DNA of 64,000 nucleotides from Echinicola strongylocentroti. GTDB taxonomy: Bacteria > Bacteroidota > Bacteroidia > Cytophagales > Cyclobacteriaceae. Location: contig NZ_CP030041.1 of NCBI RefSeq assembly GCF_003260975.1, positions 2,279,001-2,343,000 of the forward strand, in the 5' to 3' direction. The notes under the pieces were generated by a model that worked only from the letters and a program-made list of their open reading frames with translations, was not told the origin of the DNA and did not search any database. Positions 9,288-17,856 of this stretch are shown piece after piece; positions within the stretch are counted from its first letter, which is position 1, and the number at the start of each line of letters is the position of its first letter. Position numbers and translations under genes: made by a program.

Positions 9288-10343
9288 ATGCAGCAAAAAA
9301 ACCTCAATAACCGCCGAGACTTTATCAAAACTACCTCTACATTAATAGCTGGAGGCTTACTCTTTCCCCACATCAATTTTGGCAAAGCCCTGGATCCCAA
9401 GGCAGCCATCGTCGGTCACGGTGATTTTCGGTACAAGGTCAAAAAGGAATGGGGCACGCAGGATCCATCCATCTACCCTGTAAAGGACTGCCATGAAATG
9501 GTCCAAGATAAAAAAGGTAGGCTCATCCTGCTGACCAATGAGACCCAAAACAACGTAATGTTTTATGACCGTTCCGGAAAAGTCCTGGATACTTGGGGAC
9601 ATGACTTTCCCGGTGCCCATGGGCTGACATTACACGATGAAAACGGCGAGGAATTTCTCTATATCACCGATCACGACCGCCATCAAGTCTTCAAAACCAC
9701 CTTGGACGGAAAGATCCTCCTCACCTTGGATTATCCCAAAGAAACAGGCGTCTATGACGGCCCAGAAAAATACAAGCCCACTGAAGTGGCCATCAGTCCG
9801 AATGGAGATATCTATATCGCTGATGGTTATGGACAAAGCTATGTCATCCAATATTCCTCCACAGGAGAATACATCCGGCATTTTGGTGGCAACGGTGACG
9901 CAGACGACCAACTCAAGCAAGCCCACGGCATCTGCTTGGATACCCGAAAAGGAGGCACTCCTGAGCTGATCGTTACGTCACGAATTGCCCATGAGTTCAA
10001 GCGGTTTTCGCTGGACGGGAAACAGCTCGAAACTATCGCTGTCGGCAACTGCTGGATCAACAGACCTGTGATCAAGGGAGACAATCTTTACTTCTCCGTA
10101 TTGCGCACCGAAACGGCTGAAGGCGATGATGGCATCAGCTTGGTTTTGGACAAAAACGACAAGGTCATCTCTGCCCCCGGCGGTTCTGCGCCTACTTATG
10201 TGGACGGAAAGCTGCAAACCATCACCTTTGACGGCAAGACCTTCATGAATCCCCATGATGTGTGCATCGACAATGACGAAAACATCTATGTTCCCCAATG
10301 GAATTCTGGAAAAACCTACCCGGTACTGCTTGAAAGAGTATAA
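9288..10343 (+). CDS. Tat-exported NHL-repeat beta-propeller protein
   Basis: The 351-residue protein starts with a twin-arginine signal, NRRDFIKTTSTLIAGG, implying folded export, often with a cofactor or metal. The rest is a six-bladed NHL-type propeller: KDCHEMVQDKKGRLILLTNE, FPGAHGLTLHDENGEEFLYI, YKPTEVAISPNGDIYIADGY, LKQAHGICLDTR and FMNPHDVCIDNDENIYVPQW. His residues recur at equivalent blade positions (CHEM, AHGL, AHGI, PHDV), as in peptidylglycine-monooxygenase-like NHL proteins where such His residues line the central pore. It lies between two paralogous cytochrome lipoprotein genes, 20 bp before the second, so it is probably a partner of that complex. Substrate unknown. Confidence 0.82.
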   Translation: MQQKNLNNRRDFIKTTSTLIAGGLLFPHINFGKALDPKAAIVGHGDFRYKVKKEWGTQDPSIYPVKDCHEMVQDKKGRLILLTNETQNNVMFYDRSGKVLDTWGHDFPGAHGLTLHDENGEEFLYITDHDRHQVFKTTLDGKILLTLDYPKETGVYDGPEKYKPTEVAISPNGDIYIADGYGQSYVIQYSSTGEYIRHFGGNGDADDQLKQAHGICLDTRKGGTPELIVTSRIAHEFKRFSLDGKQLETIAVGNCWINRPVIKGDNLYFSVLRTETAEGDDGISLVLDKNDKVISAPGGSAPTYVDGKLQTITFDGKTFMNPHDVCIDNDENIYVPQWNSGKTYPVLLERV

Positions 10344-10363
10344 CGAGTAGCAAACGACCCAAA

Positions 10364-12688
10364 ATGGCCCTTCGCAATTCCCATAGCAACATCCTTCTAT
10401 CCAGCCTTACCGGTATGGCAATGCTAATGGTATGTGGCCTATCCTGCTCGGAAAGCCGGAACACGGACACGGTGGATTTCAATGCAGAGGTCCGGCCCAT
10501 CATCAATTCCAAATGCATTTCATGTCATGGCGGAGTCAAACAGTCTGGGGGATTCAGTTTGCTTTTTGAAGAAGATGCCCTAACGGCTACCAAATCAGGC
10601 ACTCCAGCCATCATCCCCGGAAAGGCACATATCAGCAAAATGATCCAACGTATCGAAGCTACTGATCCCGATGAACGCATGCCTCCCGAAGGAGCACCGC
10701 TGAGCAAGGAAGAAATCACCACCCTCAAAAAGTGGATCAACCAAGGAGCCCAATGGGAAGACCACTGGGCCTTTATCCCTCCCGAACGCCCAGAACTCCC
10801 CGCAGTCGATCAGGAAGATTGGGTCAACAACCCCATCGACCAATTCGTGTTGGGAAAATTGGAAAGCAAGGGCTTGACACCGACTGATGAGGCTCCTCCT
10901 GCGGAATTGATCCGAAGGCTGAGCCTTGATGTGATCGGACTACCGCCCACGCAGAAAATGGTCGAGCGCTTTCGGCAAAACCCCAGTGACAAGGTCTATG
11001 AAACCATCGTAGATGAACTGTTAGCCTCATCTCAATACGGCGAGCACTGGGCGGCGATGTGGATGGACCTGGCACGCTATGCGGACACCAAAGGCTACCA
11101 AAAAGACCGCCACCGTCCTATGTGGAAATTCCGCGACTGGACCATCAAGGCCTTCAATGCCGACATGCCCTTTGATCAGTTTACCATTGAGCAAATAGCG
11201 GGCGACCTTCTCCCGGCACCTTCCAAAGACCAGCTGATTGCCACGGGCTTTCACCGAAACACCATGACCAACGACGAAAGCGGCACCGACGACGAAGAAT
11301 TCCGCGTGGCGGCTGTACTGGATCGTGTGAACACCACTTGGGAAGTGTGGCAGGGAATCACCTTTGCCTGTGTACAATGTCACAGCCATCCCTATGACCC
11401 CATTCGTCATGATGAATATTATGAATTTTACGCTTTCTTTAACAATACACGGGATGCCGATACTTGGACAGACAGCCCCACGATGCCGGTCTATACGGAG
11501 ATAGAAGCTGCTGAGCGAAAAAAAATAATGCACTGGCTAGATAGTGTAAAAAGCCAAAATACCGCCAACTACCAACTCGCGAGTCTCGTCCAAGAAAAGG
11601 AAACCGCCTTGGCAAATATCAAGCCCGATCCGCTTCCAGTGATGGCCGAGCTTCCCGCTGAGGAAAAACGGAAAACGTATGTTTTCGAAAGGGGCAATTG
11701 GATGACCCATGGAAAACAAGTATCCCCTGACGTCCCTGGCTCCATGCCCCAATTACCAAAAGACGCCCCTAACAACCGCCTTGGACTTGCCAAATGGCTG
11801 GTAAGTGATGAAAATCCGTTGACGGCAAGGGTCACGGTAAACAGGATATGGGGCAAACTCTTTGGGAAAGGCATTGTAGAAACACAGGAGGATTTTGGCT
11901 CGCAGGGCATTCCTCCCACACATCCAGAATTACTGGATTGGCTGGCTATCCACTTTAGGGAAGACCAATCTTGGCATATCAAAAAACTGCTAAAAACCAT
12001 CGTGATGTCCGCCACCTACCGTCAATCCTCTGCCGTCACCCCTGAGCTACTGGAAAAAGACCCGGCCAATTACTGGCTGGCAAGAGGCCCTCGGGTGAGG
12101 CTTTCGGCCGAGCAAGTCCACGACCAAGCCTTGGCTGTCAGCGGATTGCTCAGCGAAAAAATGCTCGGTCCATCCGTCATGCCACCACAACCTGATGGAA
12201 TATGGCAAGTCATCAACAATCCTGAAAAATGGGTCCAGAGCACCGGAAACGACCGTCACAGGAGGGGCCTTTATACCTATTGGCGTAGGACCAGCCCTTA
12301 TCCATCCATGATGGCTTTTGACAGTCCCAGCAGGGAAGTCTGTGTCAATCGCAGGATTTCTACCAACACGCCCTTGCAAGCATTGGTGACACTCAATGAT
12401 CCTGTGTATATTGAAGCAGCACAAGCACTTGCAAAGAAAATGAGCCTGTCCGAAGAGTCGGTAAAGGATCAAATTGCCTACGGGTATGAACTGGCGCTTT
12501 TCGAAGCTCCTACTGAAGCAACCCTTGGAACACTCATATCCCTTTACGAAGAAGCCAAGACCCATTTTGGAAACGGTGAGTTTTCATTGGTCAATTTAGA
12601 CCAAGAAATAAAGGATCCCGACATGAATGCCAAAACCGTCGTAGCCAATGCCATTATGAATTTGGATGTATTTGTAACAAAAAATTAA
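10364..12688 (+). CDS. Planctomycete-type cytochrome c lipoprotein (PSCyt1-DUF1549-DUF1553), paralogue 2
   Basis: The 774-residue protein has the same architecture as the 6658 product and is clearly its paralogue; long blocks, such as the region around GTDDEEFRVAAVLDRVNTTW, are identical. Lipoprotein signal ends GLSC (Cys28). Haem motifs are CISCHGG (Cys51, Cys54, His55) with RMPPEGAPLS, and CVQCHSHPYDP (Cys336, Cys339, His340). DUF1553 closes the protein. The gene starts 20 bp after the NHL gene and ends 81 bp before the DUF1501 start, so NHL, this gene and DUF1501 look co-transcribed. Retention of both haem motifs in both copies argues that each is functional, perhaps with different partners or substrates. 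Confidence 0.93.
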   Translation: MALRNSHSNILLSSLTGMAMLMVCGLSCSESRNTDTVDFNAEVRPIINSKCISCHGGVKQSGGFSLLFEEDALTATKSGTPAIIPGKAHISKMIQRIEATDPDERMPPEGAPLSKEEITTLKKWINQGAQWEDHWAFIPPERPELPAVDQEDWVNNPIDQFVLGKLESKGLTPTDEAPPAELIRRLSLDVIGLPPTQKMVERFRQNPSDKVYETIVDELLASSQYGEHWAAMWMDLARYADTKGYQKDRHRPMWKFRDWTIKAFNADMPFDQFTIEQIAGDLLPAPSKDQLIATGFHRNTMTNDESGTDDEEFRVAAVLDRVNTTWEVWQGITFACVQCHSHPYDPIRHDEYYEFYAFFNNTRDADTWTDSPTMPVYTEIEAAERKKIMHWLDSVKSQNTANYQLASLVQEKETALANIKPDPLPVMAELPAEEKRKTYVFERGNWMTHGKQVSPDVPGSMPQLPKDAPNNRLGLAKWLVSDENPLTARVTVNRIWGKLFGKGIVETQEDFGSQGIPPTHPELLDWLAIHFREDQSWHIKKLLKTIVMSATYRQSSAVTPELLEKDPANYWLARGPRVRLSAEQVHDQALAVSGLLSEKMLGPSVMPPQPDGIWQVINNPEKWVQSTGNDRHRRGLYTYWRRTSPYPSMMAFDSPSREVCVNRRISTNTPLQALVTLNDPVYIEAAQALAKKMSLSEESVKDQIAYGYELALFEAPTEATLGTLISLYEEAKTHFGNGEFSLVNLDQEIKDPDMNAKTVVANAIMNLDVFVTKN

Positions 12689-12769
12689 AAAAGCCACTTC
12701 GATGAAACGTTTACCCCTACTTCAAGGACAATCATTGACGAAGTGACCAACCACCTAATAACGAAGACC

Positions 12770-14263
12770 ATGAATCTCTTGGAAGAAATAGCCTATCGAA
12801 AAGCGGAACTGAACACCAGAAGGCACTTTATGAAAAAATGTCTTTCGGGCATGGGCACTATGGCCCTAGGGTCACTTATGGGGAGTAGCCTAAGTTCTTG
12901 CGAAAGGGCCACGGACGCACTTGGCCAGCTTAGGGACAGTGCCAATCCGATGAACCCTTTACCGCCTCATTTTCTTCCCAAAGCCAAAAGGGTGATCTAC
13001 TTGCACATGGCCGGTGCCCCTTCCCAGTTGGAGCTGTTCGATTTCAAGCCAGAGCTGCAGAAGCTCCATGGACTGGATTGCCCACCTTCGTTATTGGAGG
13101 GGAAAAAATTTGCATTTATCCAAGGGACACCCCAAATGCTCGGGCCGCAGTTTAATTTTAATCGCTACGGTGAATCCGGTGCCTATGTATCCGACAGGTT
13201 GCCCCACTTCAGCCAGTGTGTGGACGACGTGGCTTTCCTCAAGGCCATGCACACGGATGAATTCAACCACGCCCCGGCCCAATTGCTGATGCAGACAGGA
13301 AGTGCCAGGCTGGGAAAACCAAGCATGGGGTCTTGGGTCACTTACGGGCTGGGCTCCGAAAACCAAGACTTGCCGGGATTTGTAGTGCTGGTTTCTGGTG
13401 GGACGACACCAAGTGCAGGCAAGAGTATCTGGGGAAGTGGTTTTCTCCCTACCGTTTATCAAGGTGTCCAGTGCCGCTCCAAGGGAGACCCAGTCCTCTA
13501 CCTCTCCGACCCAAAAGGGATGAGCCGAGCACTCCGAAAAAAATCCATCGAGGCCATCAATGACATCAATCGCACCCAATTTGAGGAGGTCGGTGATCCA
13601 GAGATCATGACCCGCATAGCCCAATACGAGATGGCCTATAAAATGCAAATGTCCGTCCCCGAAACCATGGACATCAATGACGAGCCAGACTATATCCATG
13701 AAATGTACGGCACGGAACCTGGCAAGGCCTCCTTTGCCAACAACTGCCTTTTGGCCAGAAGACTGGCCGAAAAAGGGGTTCGGTTTATCCAACTGTATCA
13801 CTGGGGATGGGATGCCCACGGTGCTGCCAAAAGCGAGGCCATCAACCATGGCTTCAAAAACCGCTGCCAAGAAATAGACCAGCCCATGTCAGCACTCCTC
13901 AAAGACCTCAAACAACGCGGACTACTGGACGACACATTGGTGGTCTGGGGAGGGGAGTTTGGCCGTACGCCTATGCGTGAAAACAGAGGCGGCAAAGAAA
14001 TGAAATTTATCGGCCGGGACCACCACCTAGAGGCCTTTACCATCTGGATGGCCGGAGGAGGCATCAAGCCCGGCATCACTTATGGGGAAACGGATGAAAT
14101 CGGCTATTACGGCATTAAGGACCGTGTACATGTCCATGATCTCCAAGCCACCATCCTCCATCAGCTTGGCCTAAACCACGAGCAGCTCACTTATCATTTT
14201 CAAGGGAGGGATTTTAGACTGACCGATGTCCACGGCAATATCGTTGAAAAAATCCTCGCTTAA
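12770..14263 (+). CDS. Tat-exported DUF1501 family protein (alkaline-phosphatase-like fold)
   Basis: I take the ATG at 12770 (MNLLEEIAYRKAELNTRR) rather than a GTG at 12743, because it gives the usual DUF1501 N-terminus and puts the twin-arginine motif TRRHFMKK close to the start. The product is 497 residues. DUF1501 blocks include VIYLHMAGAPSQLELFDFKP, FIQLYHWGWDAHG, DTLVVWGGEFGRTPMRE, GRDHHLEAFTIWMAGGGIKPG and VHVHDLQATILHQLGL. The Asp/His pattern resembles sulfatase/phosphatase metal sites, but no activity is established for the family. DUF1501 genes almost always accompany PSCyt/DUF1553 genes, as here, so the two products probably act together in the periplasm. The next gene starts 42 bp downstream. 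Confidence 0.9.
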   Translation: MNLLEEIAYRKAELNTRRHFMKKCLSGMGTMALGSLMGSSLSSCERATDALGQLRDSANPMNPLPPHFLPKAKRVIYLHMAGAPSQLELFDFKPELQKLHGLDCPPSLLEGKKFAFIQGTPQMLGPQFNFNRYGESGAYVSDRLPHFSQCVDDVAFLKAMHTDEFNHAPAQLLMQTGSARLGKPSMGSWVTYGLGSENQDLPGFVVLVSGGTTPSAGKSIWGSGFLPTVYQGVQCRSKGDPVLYLSDPKGMSRALRKKSIEAINDINRTQFEEVGDPEIMTRIAQYEMAYKMQMSVPETMDINDEPDYIHEMYGTEPGKASFANNCLLARRLAEKGVRFIQLYHWGWDAHGAAKSEAINHGFKNRCQEIDQPMSALLKDLKQRGLLDDTLVVWGGEFGRTPMRENRGGKEMKFIGRDHHLEAFTIWMAGGGIKPGITYGETDEIGYYGIKDRVHVHDLQATILHQLGLNHEQLTYHFQGRDFRLTDVHGNIVEKILA

Positions 14264-14305
14264 ACCTTTCACTGACCACATAAAACCAGTACCGCTATTC
14301 CTCGA

Positions 14306-15814
14306 ATGAAAAAGCTATCGCTAATCCTCCTGATCACCGTGATTGCGGTCTTACCAGCCTTCGCCCAGTCGATTCCGGAACTACAGGAAAAACCCTCCGA
14401 CCTATCGCTATTTCTGGGAAGGTTTCATCCCTTGATCGTGCACTTGCCCATTGGATTTATCCTTTTGGCATTTTTGATGGAAGTGCTTTCCAGCCTTCCC
14501 AAATTCAGGCATTTGGGAGCCAGTGTCTCCTTCGTGCTTGTATTGGGTATCCTAAGTGCTGTGGGGGCTGCGGTGTTGGGGTACTTGCTGTCGCTTAGTG
14601 GAGAATACCAAGGTGCTACGCTAGACTGGCACTTATGGCTTGGAATCGGCACAATTGTATTGGCCATTGTCGCGTTGCTTCTTAAGACCAAAGGGGTTTC
14701 CAAGATTTATTTCCCGGCCCTGTTTGGTGCAGTGGTCTGTCTTAGCTTTACTGGACACCTGGGAGGCAATCTCACCCATGGATCGGACTACTTGGTAAAG
14801 TATATGCCCACCCCCATGCGAAAGGTCGTCGGGCTACCGCCAAAAGTGAATGACGAAGGTCCTGTCATCACCAATTTAGAAGAAGCCGTTATTTTTGATG
14901 ATGTCATCAAGCCCATCACCGATGGCAAATGTGAAAGCTGCCACAATCCCGAAAAAACCAAAGGTGACCTGAGGCTTGACGCCAAAGAAGGCTTTCAAAA
15001 AGGTGGTGAAAATGGCCCCGTATTTACCGCCGGACAGCCAGCGGACAGCGAACTGATCAAACGTATCAAACTCCCCCAAGACCATGATGATGTCATGCCT
15101 CCAGAAGGCAAAAACCCACTTTCCAAAGAAGAAATACAGCTATTGGAGTGGTGGATCGAAAACGAGGCCTCCTTTGATAAAAAAGTAACAGAAGTAAAGA
15201 CCTCACCGGAAGTACAGGAAATCTTGGATGCCCTGGTCAATCCTCCCCAAAAAGAAATAAACCCCGTATTTACCATGGACATCGATGCGGCGACAGAAGA
15301 CGATCTACAGGATTTACGAAAAAATGGCTTTTCTGCGGCGCCTATCGCATCGGGCATTCCATTGCTCCAGGTCAGCTACCTTAACACCAACGCTCCACTG
15401 AGCGCTCAGCAACTAAAGGTCTTAAGCAACCACAGTGATCAAATCGTCTGGCTGAACCTTTCGAAGGTCAGGCTGGAACAAAAATTGGATTATGGCTTCC
15501 TGAAGGACTTTGAGCATTTGACGGAGCTCCACATTGACCATACTGCCATCACTGACGAGGAGCTAAAAGCTCTTAAGAACATGAAATGGCTGGAATACAT
15601 CAACTTATACGGAACGGAAGTTTCGGACAAGGGATTGGCCAACCTCCATCTGCTCAAGCACCTAAAAACGGCCTACCTCTGGCAAACCAACGCTACACCA
15701 ACCGGCATCTCCACGCTTCAAGAAAAGCTTCCTGAACTACAAATTCACACACAAGCCCCTTCCCTGATATTGGTCAGCGCTGATACCACGGAAGAAGTAA
15801 CCACCAAAAATTGA
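14306..15814 (+). CDS. Membrane protein: DUF2231 helices, PSCyt1 haem domain and leucine-rich repeats
   Basis: The 502-residue fusion starts with a signal-like helix and about four transmembrane helices between residues 38 and 155 (FHPLIVHLPIGFILLAFLME is the DUF2231 signature; LTGHLGG-type motif at FTGHLGGNLTHG). A periplasmic cytochrome domain follows, CESCHNPEKTKGDLRLD (Cys209, Cys212, His213), with VMPPEGKNPLS. The C-terminus, about 345-490, consists of leucine-rich repeats (VWLNLSKVRL, LTELHIDHTAITDEELKAL, LEYINLYGTEVSDKGLANL). This is the only integral membrane member of the cassette, so it may pass electrons between the soluble cytochromes and the membrane. That is inference; no quinone-binding motif is evident. 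It is the last gene of the cassette. Confidence 0.88.
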   Translation: MKKLSLILLITVIAVLPAFAQSIPELQEKPSDLSLFLGRFHPLIVHLPIGFILLAFLMEVLSSLPKFRHLGASVSFVLVLGILSAVGAAVLGYLLSLSGEYQGATLDWHLWLGIGTIVLAIVALLLKTKGVSKIYFPALFGAVVCLSFTGHLGGNLTHGSDYLVKYMPTPMRKVVGLPPKVNDEGPVITNLEEAVIFDDVIKPITDGKCESCHNPEKTKGDLRLDAKEGFQKGGENGPVFTAGQPADSELIKRIKLPQDHDDVMPPEGKNPLSKEEIQLLEWWIENEASFDKKVTEVKTSPEVQEILDALVNPPQKEINPVFTMDIDAATEDDLQDLRKNGFSAAPIASGIPLLQVSYLNTNAPLSAQQLKVLSNHSDQIVWLNLSKVRLEQKLDYGFLKDFEHLTELHIDHTAITDEELKALKNMKWLEYINLYGTEVSDKGLANLHLLKHLKTAYLWQTNATPTGISTLQEKLPELQIHTQAPSLILVSADTTEEVTTKN

Positions 15815-15888
15815 CTGGGTGATGCAGGGAAATGGTTTTGAAAAACATTCATATGAACTAGTAGTATGGGTCGATCGTTTGCAGGGAT

Positions 15889-16684
15889 TTCCTTCTTTTC
15901 ATATACCTAAGAGGTCTTTTATTTGATTGACTTTGGCTGGGGAAACCTGATCATCTTGGTGGAATTTATCCTTTTCCTTTTTTCCATTGATGAAAAATGA
16001 AAGAAAAAAATCTAGGCCGGTGGTATGCCTTTTAAAATGGAACATGGATTTACCCTGCGACCGAGATCCGTCACCCATTTTAATTTCCACCCGATGGCTA
16101 CGACCTAAAAGTGAGTGGGTCTCGCTGTTCCACGACGCGAGCCAACTCACTTTTTTAACGGCCTCCACCATCGGCTGGAAAACAGGCATACCAAGGGCCG
16201 TAATAAGGAAGCGATACCTTTTTTGGCTATGGGGGGGCTTATAGTTCTCGCTCAACTCGGTTACTTAAGAAAATGTACCACTACATGGAATAATGATGAT
16301 AATTTATCCATAAGAAACTTATTAATCGGATCCGCCTTGCAGGTATTGGGCGTTTAGAAATTAAAAAGCGGGTGGGCAAAAAGGCAGGCTTGTTTGACGA
16401 AATGCTGCCCAAAAAGAATGTTGGCAGCTAAAGAAGGTTTACCTGGCTTTAGATAGGCCTGCTTGGCTTTAGACAGGAGGAGTTTGCCTGCATGAGGGGA
16501 GGTTTTAATTTTAGGCCAATAGATGCACAACGGCGGGTTTTTTTGGTTACTTTTTTGACCTGAAGCAAAAAAGTAACAAAGGTAAAGGGATGAAAACCAC
16601 CTAGGAATTTAACTAGAAAAATAACTGCCCAAGGAAAAAATATAGAACCCATATTTTCCAGTTACACACTAACTAAACGGCATT
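15889..16684. repeat. Long dispersed repeat R1, copy B (downstream flank of the cytochrome cassette)
   Basis: Direct-orientation partner of 5651-6373. It has an additional segment of about 90 bp (16224-16314) and lacks the CCCCCGAAAGCCTTCGGGG palindrome of copy A. Short frames can be read on both strands (for instance 15899-16255 minus), but the same DNA reads open in several frames and the two copies differ without codon-position bias, so I do not call a gene. It ends just before the GH43 promoter. Confidence 0.85.
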
Positions 16685-16756
16685 GACAACGGGTTTAATA
16701 AAAGAGCTATTAGTGTTTTTTATACACTTAAAATTTTTTATCTGGAAAAGCTATGC

Positions 16757-16764
16757 TATTTTTG
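16757..16764 (+). promoter_or_regulatory. Predicted promoter -7 box for the GH43 gene
   Basis: TATTTTTG matches the Bacteroidota -7 consensus TAnnTTTG, and TTTT lies exactly 19 nt upstream where TTTG is expected. It is 54 bp before the chosen start at 16818, which supports that start over the far upstream in-frame start at 16683. Confidence 0.5.
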
Positions 16765-16817
16765 AACAGGTCAAAGATCAAGGGATCATGGCCTTCTTAA
16801 CCAAAATAGACCCCAAA

Positions 16818-17798
16818 ATGAACATCAAAACGTTATTGTGCGCTACCGTACTGTTATGCACGGCCGTTGCGGGATTTTCCCAAAGTACCATTACAGCAAA
16901 AGATCCGATCACACCGGGCAATCCTGTCATTACGGAAAAATACACCGCAGATCCTGCAGCCATTGTCCATGATGATACGGTATTCCTCTACGTGGGTCAT
17001 GATCAGGCTCCTAAAGAAAAAAACTTCTACGAGATGCATGAATGGCTCATCTATTCCTCCACCGACATGGTCAACTGGGAAGAAAGGGCCGCTGTCAATG
17101 TAAAAGAGACCTTTGACTGGGCTGCCGGTGATGCCTGGGCTGCTGAGGTGATCGAAAAAGACGGGAAGTTCTTTTGGTACGTAACGGTAAGCCACAAAGA
17201 AATCCATGGTAAGGCCATTGGCATTGCCGTATCCGACAGCCCGGTGGGACCTTGGAAAGATGCCCTTGGCCATGCCTTGATCACCAATGACATGACTACG
17301 GATACCAAGATCAGTTGGGATGATATTGACCCGTCGGTATTTATCGATGACGATGGTTCTGCCCACCTTTTTTGGGGCAACACGATCTGTTACTATGCCA
17401 AACTAAAGGACAATATGCTCGAACTGGATAGCGATATCCAACACATCGACCTGCCCAACTTCACCGAGGCACCTTGGGTACACAAAAAGGGCGATTTCTA
17501 TTACCTTTCCTATGCGTACAAATTCCCTGAAAAAACCGCCTACGCCATGAGCGAAAGCATCACCGGACCATGGAAGTACCAAGGCATCCTGAACGAGGTG
17601 GCAGGCAATACCAACACCAACCACCAGGCCATCATCGAGTACAAAGGCAAGGATTATTTCATCTACCACAATGGCAGTATTCCCACCAATGGCGGTAGCT
17701 TCAGAAGGTCCGTCTGCATCGATTACCTATACTACAATCCTGATGGCACCATAAAAAAAATCATCATGACCTCTGAGGGAATCGACCCTGTGGAGTAA
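16818..17798 (+). CDS. Secreted GH43 family glycosidase (arabinofuranosidase/xylosidase type)
   Basis: The product is 326 residues from the ATG at 16818; the signal peptide MNIKTLLCATVLLCTAVAGFS only makes sense from here. The GH43 triad is visible: Asp45 in TADPAAIVHDD, Asp171 in DDIDPSVFIDDDGSAHLFWG and Glu217 in FTEAPWVHKKGDFYYLSYA. The fold is a five-bladed propeller and the enzyme would invert configuration at alpha-L-arabinofuranosyl or beta-xylosyl bonds. Compared with the GH43 at 4350 and the arabinanase at 51509 it is clearly a different subfamily. The gene stands alone after repeat copy B and converges with the hydrolase gene at 17857, sharing a bidirectional terminator. Confidence 0.88.
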   Translation: MNIKTLLCATVLLCTAVAGFSQSTITAKDPITPGNPVITEKYTADPAAIVHDDTVFLYVGHDQAPKEKNFYEMHEWLIYSSTDMVNWEERAAVNVKETFDWAAGDAWAAEVIEKDGKFFWYVTVSHKEIHGKAIGIAVSDSPVGPWKDALGHALITNDMTTDTKISWDDIDPSVFIDDDGSAHLFWGNTICYYAKLKDNMLELDSDIQHIDLPNFTEAPWVHKKGDFYYLSYAYKFPEKTAYAMSESITGPWKYQGILNEVAGNTNTNHQAIIEYKGKDYFIYHNGSIPTNGGSFRRSVCIDYLYYNPDGTIKKIIMTSEGIDPVE

Positions 17799-17810
17799 GT
17801 GCATAAAATT

Positions 17811-17848
17811 GCTGTCTCCTAATTAAGCTATTTTTATTAGGAGACAGC
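17811..17848. terminator. Bidirectional intrinsic terminator between convergent genes
   Basis: A perfect 13-bp stem, GCTGTCTCCTAAT (17811-17823) with ATTAGGAGACAGC (17836-17848), has a T-rich loop. It is followed by T/A-rich sequence on both sides. It ends both the GH43 (17798) and the metallo-hydrolase (17857) transcripts. Confidence 0.85.
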
Positions 17849-17856
17849 TCATATTT

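Noticed and set aside
12743..12769. Upstream GTG start for the DUF1501 gene
   Set aside because: It adds nine residues ahead of the typical DUF1501 N-terminus and moves the Tat signal inward.
13091..13870. 259-codon minus-strand frame inside the DUF1501 gene
   Set aside because: Shadow frame; the plus strand encodes clear DUF1501 motifs throughout.
15899..16255. 118-codon minus-strand frame and overlapping plus-strand frames in repeat R1 copy B
   Set aside because: Both strands read open, the other copy does not keep the minus frame, and there is no codon-position bias in the differences between copies. Treated as a repeat.
16683..16817. N-terminal extension of the second GH43
   Set aside because: The extension would precede a normal signal peptide and overlaps the predicted promoter at 16757.
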